From Lingula anatina (Eukaryota > Brachiopoda > Lingulata > Lingulida > Lingulidae), in NCBI RefSeq assembly GCF_001039355.2, contig NW_019775591.1, positions 342,607 to 385,361 of the forward strand: a stretch of 42,755 nt of DNA, given 5' to 3'. Positions 1 through 10,141 of this stretch are shown here, in pieces. Position 1 is the first letter of the stretch. Each line of letters opens with the position of its first letter. The notes under the pieces are model-generated. The model was given only the letters and a program-made list of their open reading frames with translations. It was not told where the DNA came from and did not search any database. A program made the translations under genes and the position numbers.

Positions 1-290
1 GCAGCTACATGTAGCCAGAAATCTTTGTCACCTCGGTAGCTGCCTTAACTCAAATTTACAGCGAAATAAAATCGATAACATTAAAGAAATTAATGACCTT
101 TTTCAAGATATTCTGCCAGTACCTGTATCTCATTGCAGGTTAATTATTCCTATTGGATTTTAAACAAAAATAAAAATGTGACACCGCAGCGTTTAATTTT
201 TCTTAAATAGAACTGACGTTTTAGGTTTTTGTGAAACGGGTTCCTGCGTTTCTGACACGTTTTTACAAGGACAGCAACGAAGCCACTTAC

Positions 291-1019
291 CAAATGCTAT
301 GGATGGGACGGGCAGACTTGTGGCAAGCACATAATATCTGTTTTCCGGTTTAAAGTACTGCGCAATCAGGAATAACGGCGTGTTATTGGTCAAAAGTGCA
401 CCAATGCCGAGGAGAATCCCGTAGGTGACGAATATTGCGCCAGCACTTTGCACCGTTCCCGTCAAAGCAAAGCCAAGAGAGGCAGCAAATACTCCAGTGA
501 TCACCACTCGTCGTGTCTTGTACTTCCTGTATAAGGCGAGAGATATCGGGGCTCCCATGGCGCTGATACCGTAAGCTATTCCGCCTATAGATTCTACCAT
601 TAAAAATAATATTTTCATTAATGTTACATATACTACATGTAGTTCTATTTATGTTAAAATTATCTATTAAAATATTGTAGACGCCCATTTTAAATATATG
701 AGTTATTTTATTTCAACAGTAGCCTACTTTTTACATATATTCACTATCCTTCTATGTTTAATCTTAAAATTTCGGAAAAGTCTAACAAAACGGGGCTGCA
801 CCAGATGCGATCAGTCACGTATACTTCTAAGTAGTAAGTCTATGGAAATGATAAAGAAGTCATTTAAAACTTAGCCATCTTACCTAAGAAAGCAACTGGC
901 GATGACGGAAATTTACAAATAAAGTATTCCAAGAAAACGCCATATGACGTCATAACCGCGTGAATGCACAGACGCAAGATGATGGCGCCCACCACAACCA
1001 GCCAGCCCCATTTCTTCAT
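291..1019 (-). CDS. SLC16/monocarboxylate-transporter-like protein, first two coding exons (partial)
   Basis: Coding exons are complement 884-1019 and complement 291-593, joined in phase 1; the rest lies beyond the left edge. The intron 883-594 begins GTAAG and ends TAG; the second donor at 290 is GTAAGT. A likely acceptor (TTTCTTGCAG) puts about 33 nt of 5' UTR at 1020-1052. An in-frame TAA there makes the ATG at 1019 the first usable start. The translation opens MKKWGWLVVVGAII, the first membrane helix. Exon 2 gives ESIGGIAYGISAMGAPISL and further hydrophobic stretches, then QYFKPENRYYVLATS, which fits helices 2-4 and the loop of the MFS/SLC16 family (proton-linked transport of monocarboxylates or related solutes at membranes). 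The WGW of family motif 1 is kept but the usual acidic residue and glycines before it are replaced by KK. Family assignment is by recognised pattern; the substrate cannot be told. Confidence 0.72.
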
Positions 1020-1102
1020 GTCAGGTACAACTTACAAACACTGGGAAGAATTCTGCAAGAAATAAACAATAATATTGTGATAAATGTATAAGTCAATTTG
1101 AA

Positions 1103-1135
<33 letters not shown>

Positions 1136-1142
1136 GTGTGTG
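1103..1142. repeat. (TG)n microsatellite
   Basis: About 20 TG units with one interrupting CG. Confidence 0.95.
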
Positions 1143-1735
1143 TTTTGTAACAAGCTGGAATAAAGGCGCAGTTGTGTTTTAGTGAACACCTCAAACCTCC
1201 CACACGACTTGTCTCAGCATTAGGCCTAATTAGAAGGTGGGACCATTTTGAATGTCAATAGAAAACGCCCCGACTCCACCAACAGGTAAATACCGTATAC
1301 CATACGTGTGCGACTTCACATACATTTTGTACATAAAATATTTTACAAGTGCTGGTATACTGCACTCCTACTATCAAGTATCAAGTATACTATCATGTAA
1401 CCCCACAGCCAGCGTCTATAACCTGAGTTTCCTCAGTAGTAAATGGTCACCAGATTTCAGATAAGATATTAGGGTAGCATGTCCCGAAGTATTGAGATGA
1501 CTAAAGAAAGAGATAGATAAAAAGAGATATGCATGTACGTAGGGATAATAGGTATAGATAACGTTTAATCGTAGTTGGTTTCACAAAAGCAATAAAAGCC
1601 GAAAATTGCCCTTATGTCTCAGTTCATGTCCCATTGACTGCAGCTTATTTAAATAAAACTAAATATTCATCCTAAAGATTAGAACATGTCCTTCACACAC
1701 ACATATCTATATACTAAAAGTACACCTTGCGTATC

Positions 1736-1780
1736 TGTGTGTGTGTGTGTGTGTGTGTGCGTGTGTGTGTGTGTGTGTGT
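1736..1780. repeat. (TG)n microsatellite
   Basis: About 22 TG units with one CG interruption. It produces spurious poly-Val/Cys and poly-Thr/His frames on both strands. Confidence 0.95.
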
Positions 1781-2843
1781 ACTTTGCACACTATATGTAC
1801 CAATGTCCGGTATCGATATCTCCTTTCCTATATACTGCCTGGTACAAGAGCGATTCAGAAAACAATACAAACTTCGAACCAAAAAGAAAAAAAGCAAGTG
1901 TACTAGTAAAATACGTTATTCTGGGAACGAAATGGATTTGGTACACTTTGACAGTTAAGACGGATTTGTCGACATTATAAGGAAAATCAAAACTGTGCTA
2001 TCAAATGGTCTTTACGACAAAATCGCTCGAGTCAAAAAACAGCTGTTTATGAATCAAGCGTTATCATGTCCTTAAATTTCCTACCGTGTCTCTCCCAAAT
2101 TCTATCAAACCTTCCACTCGCACTCGCGGCTCCCGTGCACAATGAAAACAATTACCGGGGCGACCAGATTTGAGTTTTATTTTCATTTTAAGATACACAT
2201 TAAATTGACAGTGTCCGAAAATGACACCCGTCACGCGATGTTGGCATGTTTATGTCTCTCTGACCACGCGACCATTAAAAAGGTATTTTAGCTATTGGAA
2301 GTATTTAAAAATGAGAATTTTGTATAATATTTTTTATGTAAGAAAATGTTAGAAAAAAACTGTAGTAACGTACACGGTATCTCACTTTGGACATCAAGAT
2401 AGTTTGATATGTGACTAATTAATAGACCACTCAAAAAGGAACCCCTTTCACCTAATAACTGTCCATGACATGTACTTCTCATGGATTCATAATAAATTGG
2501 TCAAATTGCAAATTTTATTTTTCGCAGTTTTTGGCCAAATCGGTCCCCATTACCGGAGAATGACCATGATGTTTATACCGGTACAGTATATTTCAGATCA
2601 CCGGTGAGGGACTGGTGAGTTCTACCGGTACATGCACATTGTAGGGGTCCATGTTCCTCCCTACCCAGGTTCTTCTAATATTTTACTTATCACTGATGCA
2701 TGGGAGAGGGAATATAACCACAGAACTCACATATTCAGTTCCAAGTCTAAAAGTCCTTTTTTAAGTCCAAGCATTCAGCCTTTATACACATTATCTCCAG
2801 AGAATCTATCTGCATGCCACAGTGGCAGCAACTCATTTAAATA

Positions 2844-4505
2844 CAGACTTGACATTTAATATGGAATATTTTTTTCCAAATCATTTTTCACAAGTTTTTC
2901 CCTATTTTGCTGACTGATAAATGAAAACCAGGATTAAAATCGTGTTTTAATATCTTTTAGTTATCTCTTTGATGTCATTGTGACATCAGTTCATTAATTG
3001 AATTCGCCAGAGAAGCCAACAAAAACACGTTGCCTATTCTATGTTATACGACTATCATTAAAAACGATATTTTGGATCTCCATATTTTCCAAATTATTGT
3101 CTGTAAAAAGAGTAACTTGCTCCACAAATGACCCTCATGTCAGTGTCTGGTCACAGTAACGGTTGCTGTTACGCCTGACATCTTCTGGATGCTACCAGAG
3201 CTCTCAAGTCGCAATGCATTCTTTGGGATAGGTTTGTAGAGTTCAATCTGGCATAACATTCCAGGCATCGGTCAAAATCTGTCCAATTTGGTCCAGTTTT
3301 GTTGTAGGACATGTAGGCCATTGTTTTGGCGAGTAATGACCTACCCACATATTGTCTATGTGGTCCAAATATGGCGATTTTGATGACCAAGGTAGCTGCT
3401 CATTCCCTTGGTTCCGTAAGTAATCTGCTTTTAAAAGTGTTCTGTGTGAACCGGCAATCTCATCGTGCAACTTAAAATTGTTCATAAGGTGCCCCCTACC
3501 AAATGATAGTCAAGTGGTTCCCAGATTATTCCTGTATTTGATCTGGTTCAGGTTTTTGTCGATGACTACCATTGGTGTTTTGGCACCAATGTGGTATCTA
3601 CTCCAAATGCTGACGCTGTTAATGACCTTAGTCACTTTAGACGTGGAACAGGCTTCGTCGTTGGCCTCTTCTGGATGTCTGTAAACTCTGTTTTGACTAG
3701 TTGAGCGGTACAGGTGAAATCTGACCTCAATAAAGAAACCCACGAGGTTTCAGTGTTCAACCAAGAAACGACCAAGGTCCCCAATTCATTAGAGAAACAT
3801 ACAACGATGTTTTGCGGTTTACAATGGATTCCTCGGGGGTCGTCTGGTATTCTTACCTGCTAAAACCAGTTTGGTGTTCGTTAAGGGTCTTGAAAAATGC
3901 GTTTTGGTGGCAATTTACCCCTCATTCTGAACGGACTGGGTGGTTTTCGTTTAGTTGCAACAGCATACCCCGAAAGAAAGTGGGTCCTGTACCCTGGTGG
4001 TAAGATTTCAATATATTGGATGTGGCCTCTGTGTAGGTACATCAGTCTGGTCATTACTCTATAAAACTGTGCGGACCGTTTCGTTTGACGCAATTATCTG
4101 TCTGGCAATGTCTGTCTTTTTCGCGCCATTCTGCCACAGATTAACAAATTTGTAAAGCACTGCATAGCTCATTTTATACACTGCAAAACCGACCACTTGC
4201 ATGCAAAATTTCAAATTCTTCTATGCAGTAGTTACTGACATATGGATACTTTTTTGTCAGAACCATGCTTTGCCAAAGCCAAGCTTTGACCTGCCCAAAG
4301 GAGCACTATCCAATTGAATCACTGCATATTACATAATGCAGCAGCGCAACAAACCTGGGATTCAATTAATTGGTAGCGACACACCTGACTACACACTTCT
4401 CCATTCACATATCTTATATGAGATCGGATTTTTTTGAAAAAAGAACGCATTTTTACCTAGGCACACCTTCGAAACTGAAATATTCCATATTAAATGTCAA
4501 GTCTG
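2844..4505 (-). mobile_element. Tc1/mariner-like DNA transposon, 1662 bp, inserted in direct repeat copy 1
   Basis: The ends are perfect 28-bp inverted repeats (2844-2871 and 4478-4505), beginning CAGACTTGACATTTAATATG. The element is flanked by TA on both sides (2842-2843 and 4506-4507), the target duplication of this superfamily. The sister repeat copy has a single TA at 6657-6658 and no insert, so the empty site is in the same window. A decayed minus-strand transposase lies inside. Length and structure are typical of Tc1-like elements. Confidence 0.93.
3140..4100 (-). pseudogene. Decayed Tc1-like transposase
   Basis: Minus-strand fragments in different frames match the DDE transposase in order. 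First comes a weakly recognisable upstream part (about 4093-3881). Then RFHLYRS...RVYRHPEEAND and HIGAKTPMVVIDKNL (3743-3510) resemble the catalytic core around the first and second acidic positions. Last, NEQLPWSSKSPYLDHIDNMW and AWNVMPD (3485-3243) correspond to the 'LPWPARSPDLNPIEHLW' region and the C-terminal part. The canonical proline-asparagine pair of that last motif is altered (YLDHID). Frameshifts and stops separate the pieces, so no active enzyme is encoded. Assignment is from recognised motif order, not from a search. Confidence 0.85.
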
Positions 4506-4892
4506 TACTAATTGCAATGCAATAGATAACAATTGAGGGCTTCTACTTTTAAGTTATATCTACTTATCAGGTATACTGAGTACTTATACAGAGGATGATA
4601 AATATTCATTCAAGACTGAAGTAAGGTGAATGATAATATGCTGACTGATTACAAGTATAAACATAATATGTAAATGAGTGATTTCATCACATGCATTTAG
4701 TGGACCTTAACATATTCCTTCTTTTCCCACAAAAAAAATTATGGTTACATAATTTTTTGAAATAAAGATTCCACAGAATGCTCAAAGATACAATTTTAAC
4801 AGCTAAACACTTATGCAAAATATCTATGTCATGATTCAATTACAAAAAAAATTAAAATATTATTCTATCAAATCTCATTACTTTAACTAACA

Positions 4893-5378
4893 ATGGTAAT
4901 AAATTCAGTTCATTATCCATTTCATTGCTGCAGAAAGACATGTCATTACTTTAATGAAATTAAATTTGAATGTTTATGTTTTTCAGGATAATTTGACAAA
5001 GAAAAATGTCCAGTTATCATGCAGATTGTTTAAACAGCTTTCCTAATGGACTGTACATTTAAAATCTTATCATTAACAATTTAATTTCAGTTATATCCTT
5101 AGACTGTATTCTTTATTTCATAACACATATATCTTGGAAATCTTCCTACATGTTGTAATTTACCATTATTAAAAAAAAACATTGTCACTTATTTTATATA
5201 ATTCAGTTTTAACCTTAGCTGTAAGCACATTTAAATATTTAATTTATGAAACATTTGGTGCAATTTTACTTAAAACATTGAAACAAGACTATCAAATACT
5301 GAGCCAAGTGTAAAATATCTATAAATCTCATTTTTCCGAACCTACAGTACAGCTCAGACAAATGTCTCATCCTTTAAC
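4893..5378. other. 3' flank of the acidic ORF
   Basis: A+T-rich sequence without coding features, probably 3' UTR and downstream DNA of the minus-strand ORF at 5379-6467. It contains one candidate polyadenylation hexamer (see 5112-5117). Confidence 0.5.
5112..5117 (-). terminator. Candidate polyadenylation signal AATAAA
   Basis: TTTATT on the plus strand is AATAAA on the minus strand, about 260 nt downstream of the stop codon of the acidic ORF. Such hexamers are common in A+T-rich DNA, so this is only a candidate. Confidence 0.35.
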
Positions 5379-6467
5379 TTAATATTTATAAAAAAAATCA
5401 TATCTTAATTTGCAGTGTGGACGAAGTGTCCATTTTAGTTTCTTTGCCATTGACTTTCTCTGCACCTTTTTGCTGTCTCTGTGAAATTCCCATTTTACAC
5501 CTGTCCATTCTTTTGCATTCTCATAAACATTTTCTGTGTCTGAACCTTGTTTGTCTTCATTCTCTACAACTTTAAGCACCTCCTCACTTGCACTTTGTTC
5601 TTCATTCTCTGCAACTTTAACTTCCTCCTCACCTGCACTTTGTTTCATCTCTACTTCAGTAAGTTTGTCTCTGTCTGTATCTTTGAAATTAGAAAAATCC
5701 ATTTCCATTGGCTCATCATTAAGTCCTTCATCATCATTCTTTACATAATCTGTTACAGCCTTTTCATCTACACCATGTTTCTCCACATACTCTGGGTCAT
5801 CATCATCATCATCAAGTCCTTCATCCGTATTCTTTACATCATCTGTTAAAGCCTTTTCAACTACATCAGGTTGCTCATAATACTTCAGTTCACCTATTCT
5901 ACTCTCACTCAATCTGTTGTCATCATCATCATCAGTTCTCTTCCCTAGCTCTTGTTCATAATCTTTCTCGATAGACACTTTATGTTTCTCCCCTTTTTCA
6001 AAATCAGTTCTCTTTCCTACCTCTTGATCATTTACAAAAATAATGTCCTCGCTCAGTTCATTCCCATCATTTTCTTCACCTACAACTTGTTCCTTCACAA
6101 ACTCCATCATACATTGATCTTCTTTAGCAGTACTCAATGTCTCGACTTCAGTTCCCTTCTCCATTTCTGATGGTCCATCTACTTTGCTTTGGTTTCTATC
6201 TTTAACTTCTTCCTCTGGTTTTATTTCAGACTCTGCAGAAATGTCATTATTTTGCTGGTCCAAACAGACATATTGTCTTTGTAACAAGTCGGCTAGCTTG
6301 GACAGGCATTCTACCAGTCTGCCATTAATGTTATAGTCCTTTTCAGAATCCCAGTCATCATCTTCATACACATACTTCTCTTCAAAGTTGGATCCATAGC
6401 TATATCCATAGCTATATCCCTCCCCCGCAGTGACCCTGGTCGAGCTCGCCATTATGTAGGGGTCCAT
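5379..6467 (-). CDS. Acidic low-complexity protein, 362 codons, single exon, unknown function
   Basis: A long uninterrupted frame in otherwise stop-rich DNA. No family was recognised. Residues 17-28 hold a tyrosine/glycine repeat (GYSYGYSYGSNF). Residues 50-70 form a leucine-rich, probably helical stretch (LVECLSKLADLLQRQY). The middle is dominated by Asp/Glu with runs such as DDDDDD and internal repeats (VEKALTDDVKNTDEG and VDEKAVTDYVKNDDEG; EEEVKVAENEEQSASEE and EEQSASEEVLKVVENE). The last 35 residues are strongly basic (KKVQRKSMAKKLKW). No signal peptide or membrane segment is evident. The first ATG (6465-6467) lies inside direct repeat copy 2; the second, at 6450-6452 (Met6), is just outside it and may be the true start. 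The ORF is flanked by the two direct repeats, so it may be cargo of a mobile element. Length and composition favour a real protein, but expression is unproven. Confidence 0.55.
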   Translation of the reverse strand: MDPYIMASSTRVTAGEGYSYGYSYGSNFEEKYVYEDDDWDSEKDYNINGRLVECLSKLADLLQRQYVCLDQQNNDISAESEIKPEEEVKDRNQSKVDGPSEMEKGTEVETLSTAKEDQCMMEFVKEQVVGEENDGNELSEDIIFVNDQEVGKRTDFEKGEKHKVSIEKDYEQELGKRTDDDDDNRLSESRIGELKYYEQPDVVEKALTDDVKNTDEGLDDDDDDPEYVEKHGVDEKAVTDYVKNDDEGLNDEPMEMDFSNFKDTDRDKLTEVEMKQSAGEEEVKVAENEEQSASEEVLKVVENEDKQGSDTENVYENAKEWTGVKWEFHRDSKKVQRKSMAKKLKWTLRPHCKLRYDFFYKY

Positions 6468-7047
6468 GTTCCTCCCTACCCAGGTTCTTCTAATATTTTA
6501 CTTATCACTGATGCATGGGAGAGGGAATATAACCACAGAACTCACATATTCAGTTCCAAGTCTAAAAGTCCTTTTTTAAGTCCAAGCATTCAGCCTTTAT
6601 ACACATTATCTCCAGAGAATCTATCTGCATGCCACAGTGGCAGCAACTCATTTAAATACTAATTGCAATGCAAAAGATAACAATTGAGGGCTTCTACTTT
6701 TAAGTTATATCAGTTCTACTTATCAGGTATACTGAGTACCTACACAGAGGATGATAAATATTCATTCAAGACTGAAGTAAGGTGAATGATAATATGCTGA
6801 CTGATTACAAGTATAAACATAATATGTAAATGAGTGATTTCATCACATGCATTTAGTGGACCTTAACATATTCCTTCTTTTCCCACAAAAAAAATTATGG
6901 TTACATAATTTTTTGAAATAAAGATTCCACAGAATGCTCAAAGATACAATTTTAACAGCTAAACACTTATGCAAAATATCTATGTCATGATTCAATTACA
7001 AAAAAAATTAAAATATTATTCTATCAAATCTCATTACTTTAACTAAC
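6455..7047. repeat. Direct repeat copy 2 (593 bp), empty Tc1 site
   Basis: Near-identical to 2640-2843 plus 4508-4891. It carries the un-inserted TA at 6657-6658 and a 5-bp insertion absent from copy 1. The copy ends at the base before the ambiguous N at 7048; if that base is A, the end would be TAACTAACA as in copy 1. Confidence 0.9.
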
Positions 7048-7048
7048 N
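7048..7048. other. Ambiguous base or assembly join (N)
   Basis: A single N stands exactly where the second direct repeat ends, so the repeat boundary and any target duplication on this side cannot be read. It may be an uncertain base or a join between contigs. Confidence 0.6.
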
Positions 7049-7739
7049 CGTACTCCTGTATCTATTTTAACAACGTACCTACATGTAGTTTGACAGGACT
7101 CTAGCACGGAATCCATGCTTTAGCAATTACAGATGCAAATTGAATGACGTTAACGGCGGCCGGTAAATGACTTTCGCCGTCCAACATTATATGCTAGATA
7201 TGTGCATGTCTCTGAAAGGGCTATGCTGTTTTAGCAACACAGGTAGGTGAGATAGTTACAGATTCGGACAGATCCGGAAAGACTTACATGCATTAATTGT
7301 GAAGCCATCACACTCTTATCAGTAGGCCTAATATCTGATTGTTATCTACATTTAACATTTTGCTGCTGGAATGTTGAATGTCAAAAATACTCAATTCCTG
7401 TCTTTTAAGTCAAGTCTTTATTGATCTGGCACATAAATACTAATCAAATTTTCATAAACAGATGTTAGCGGCATTGCGTTAGTTGTGACTGCGTGATCGA
7501 ATGACTTGTGGCCGACGACAACACTCTCTGAACAACGAAAAAACCCATCTACTCACACCTTCACCTCAATTCAAATATATTTATAATAATCCTGTTACAT
7601 ACATACATCAAACGCATTATGTATGACAACTACTCATATAATGATGTTTTAATTCTTAAATGGTATATTTATAATAATATTATCTGCTCTAATATAAAAA
7701 TCAAGTTAATTATATACATGTAAGAACGGATCCACTAAT

Positions 7740-8725
7740 TATGCAATGGCACATCTTAATTCTAAAGCAACTTTGCTATCAGTCCAAGACACGGTAGGCA
7801 ACAGCAGCACTTCCAATTCACGTTTAACAAATTGGGGTAAATCTATGGACGTTACGCGCGCTACAAATTCCAGTCTAAGGACGGTCAATTGTTTCAGTGG
7901 AGCTATTAAGCGCCCCTTTGCGACTAATTACATGTATGATACATGTATTTCACCTTGTGCATTGATTGAACGCAAATATGCGCAAACCCCATACACTTCC
8001 TGACTCGCATCACTAAAGACATGCAATTCTGAAAATCCGTCAACAAATTCCTCAGAAATGACACATCTAACATATTTGAGAGTCTCCAATCCACCTAAAG
8101 ACTTAATACAATCCATCCACTTTTCATACAAATCAGCTGGAACTGGCTCGTCCCAGTCCAACTTCAATCTCGTCGCGTCTTGGAAAATCAGTTTTCCACG
8201 TAGTACAATCAGAGAAAGCAACCCAATCGGCTCATACATACTAGCTATTGTGCTGAGCATAGAACGCCTCGTGACTTCACATTTACCAGTAAGTTTGAAT
8301 ACATCATAAAATTCATCTGACTTTAAGTCCCATACCATGTCTAGCGCTCTAGCATGTACGTCAGAAGTTTTTTTTGTTTTTGTTTTACCTCTTTAGCCCG
8401 GTCATCAGGTGCAATGCCTTCCGAAAACTCCCAAGTCATTCACGACGAACTTCGTGAGGTTAAATCCTTCCCAGCAATGGCCTTTTTCACTCTAATAATC
8501 ACCTCAATCGCTTCTTCTTAAACGTTAATGACCTCAGCAGCTCATCTAAACAAAGTGTCGTAAAACAATGTCTCGAATGGGGTCACTAACACTGGGATGT
8601 CTAACCGTGCGTATCAGCTCGTTCTAGCTCGTACTGCCGGACCATTTGCCTCTAAGTGCACTTTCAGGTCATGATGCACAATAGAATCACCGTCACGCCA
8701 GAGAAAACGCAAAGCGTTTTTTTTT
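7740..8725 (-). pseudogene. BEL/Pao RT, A17 and RNase H fragment
   Basis: The best preserved part is an uninterrupted 136-codon stretch at 8338-7928. It contains MVWDLKSDEFYDVF, RRSMLSTIASMYEPIGLLS, LDWDEPVP and ELHVFSDASQEVYGVCAYLR, matching the segment between the RT and RNase H domains of BEL/Pao elements. The aspartate in the FSDAS motif is the first RNase H catalytic acid. After a frameshift near 7880 the RNase H continues as LRLEFVARV and SWTDSKVALEL to about 7745. Upstream, FSEGIAPDDRAKEVK (about 8420) and NALRFLWRDGD (8720) sit in other frames. Several frameshifts make it non-functional. Confidence 0.87.
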
Positions 8726-8741
8726 TTTTTTTTTTTTTTTT
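8717..8741. repeat. Poly(T) run inside the BEL/Pao relic
   Basis: Twenty-five T in a row (A on the relic's coding strand) interrupt the RT palm between MADIQPMYYQV and NALRFLW. Confidence 0.9.
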
Positions 8742-8987
8742 ATCATATGTACCCATATGTGCAGTCACTTGATAATACATTGGTTGAATGTCAGCCATCA
8801 CAGTGTACCGTATTTATATTGTTAAAATCGGAGAAGGACATGGGCGTGGGGTTAGGGGCCCGCTAAAGGACCCCAAAAATTGGTATTTCAGAGGGCGAAC
8901 GGTGCCATTTGGATTTGGCACGGTTTAGAACTACATGTAAGTTCTAATATCAAGAGGGGACCACTAGTGTGATTTTTTCAGAAATCG

Positions 8988-8990
<3 letters not shown>

Positions 8991-9025
<35 letters not shown>
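8991..9025. repeat. (TG)n microsatellite followed by a G run
   Basis: About 17 TG units, then nine G. It replaces sequence expected to encode part of the BEL/Pao RT fingers region. Confidence 0.93.
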
Positions 9026-9026
<1 letters not shown>

Positions 9027-9239
9027 GGGGGGGGGTGAGTCGGTACATCTCAGACACTCGCCTAAACCCCCCACTGCTGTACTGCCCGCAAGGCAATTTC
9101 ATCATCAGATACTCTTTCAGCGTAACCGTCAGATATCAACATTTCCACATTGTCATCGTATTTCTAGTAGAGATTGGTTTTCACTAGCCTGCGTTCGAGA
9201 CCATGTGAACGATGAAAAGCTACTTGTACCAGCTTAAGC

Positions 9240-10141
9240 CTCGGTCACAACCGGCCGTACGGGCTCTTACGGCCTGTTTGCGTCCAAATTTTGCTCAGAA
9301 TCTCACGTGCAACGCAACTCACTCTTGCGAAATTTGGAGTTTGCAGACAGCCCGTATGCACGTACGGAGGATGTTGGACATGTCCAAAAGATTCTACGAA
9401 TAATCTGCGAACAGCGAGGCCGCAAACGTACATAATTGCTTCACTCGCAAGGAGTTCGCAAGTGAGACGTGCGTGGTCCAAGACACACGTCGCAAGCAAT
9501 GAAGGAGCAAGTGTCTTTTGCTTGTTCAGTACGGCGCACACCCTCACAACTAACAATCAAAGTCGAAAGCACCTCGGAAGTGTGTCGCACGCGCGTCACC
9601 CCTGCGCCAGGAGAATAAAAGGTGTACTCACGACGCACGGTAGTGTCTCGAAAATTAAAAAAGATCGTGCAACCTGTGCAACAATTTTCAAAAATTTCGA
9701 ATTTTGCTTAATTCAGCTTCTAATATGTCTCCAAAAGACAAGAAAAAACCTTAGAGAGCAGGAAAGAAGGGAGAAAGAAGAAGAAAGAATGGGAGAACAG
9801 TAGCAAAACTGGCGTACAGTACGCGGTTAGTACGTCATCACAAGTGTGTGAGGCAAGTGTGAAACAAAATGGAACTACTTTCGCCGTGCGTTGCTTTCTC
9901 TTCAATAGTGGTGAGTGCGTGCCACGTACGCAGGTAGCAAGACAAGCTCAAGAAATGAGTACAATTTCCACGGCCCCTGCACCTTGCAATTAGTGTTCCT
10001 GTTTGAAAGGACGTCTCATTTGGCCCTTGCAACTCGCAAGGCAGACTTTCGTCTACCTCTACGACCTCCACGGCTTCTACTGCACGCAAAATTCGCAAAG
10101 GACGTAAGATCCTAAAATCCGTGCGTCCGGTTGTGACCGTG
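9240..10141. mobile_element. 902-bp inverted-repeat DNA element (MITE-like) inside the BEL/Pao relic
   Basis: The outer ends are inverted copies: CTCGGTCACAACCGG at 9240 and CCGGTTGTGACCGTG ending at 10141. The similarity extends inward imperfectly for roughly 60 bp (CTTACGGCC...TTTGCG on one side against CTTACGTCC...TTTGCG on the other). The flanks 9232-9239 (GCTTAAGC) and 10142-10149 (GCTTTACT) agree at 5 of 8 positions, weakly suggesting an 8-bp target duplication as made by hAT- or P-like transposases. The interior is richer in G+C than its surroundings and has no recognisable transposase, so it is probably non-autonomous. The superfamily is not established. Confidence 0.75.

Larger units (their letters stand above)
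1053..2639. other. Intergenic or upstream DNA, no gene seen
   Basis: Short open frames here show no family resemblance, and several are created by GT/CA microsatellites. The upstream non-coding exon or promoter of the minus-strand transporter gene may lie here but cannot be pinpointed. Confidence 0.5.
2640..4892. repeat. Direct repeat copy 1 (588-589 bp once the transposon is removed)
   Basis: The segments 2640-2843 and 4508-4892, read continuously, match 6455-7047 almost base for base. By eye there are three substitutions and one 5-bp insertion (AGTTC, in copy 2) over the whole length. The repeat starts TGTAGGGG and ends TAACTAACA, so its ends are TG...CA, as in long terminal repeats. The copy is split by a Tc1-like element at 2844-4505. 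Together with copy 2 it flanks the minus-strand acidic ORF. It could be a terminal repeat of a non-autonomous LTR-type element, a segmental duplication, or an assembly duplicate of two haplotypes. Confidence 0.9.

Noticed and set aside
1679-1980. Frames rich in Val-Cys or Thr-His around TG microsatellites (also at 8969, 19815, 25427)
   Set aside because: They are generated by the dinucleotide repeat and have no other coding features.
7746-8309. Plus-strand frames opposite the BEL/Pao relic
   Set aside because: They are shadows of the minus-strand A17/RNase H coding sequence, whose motifs are clear.
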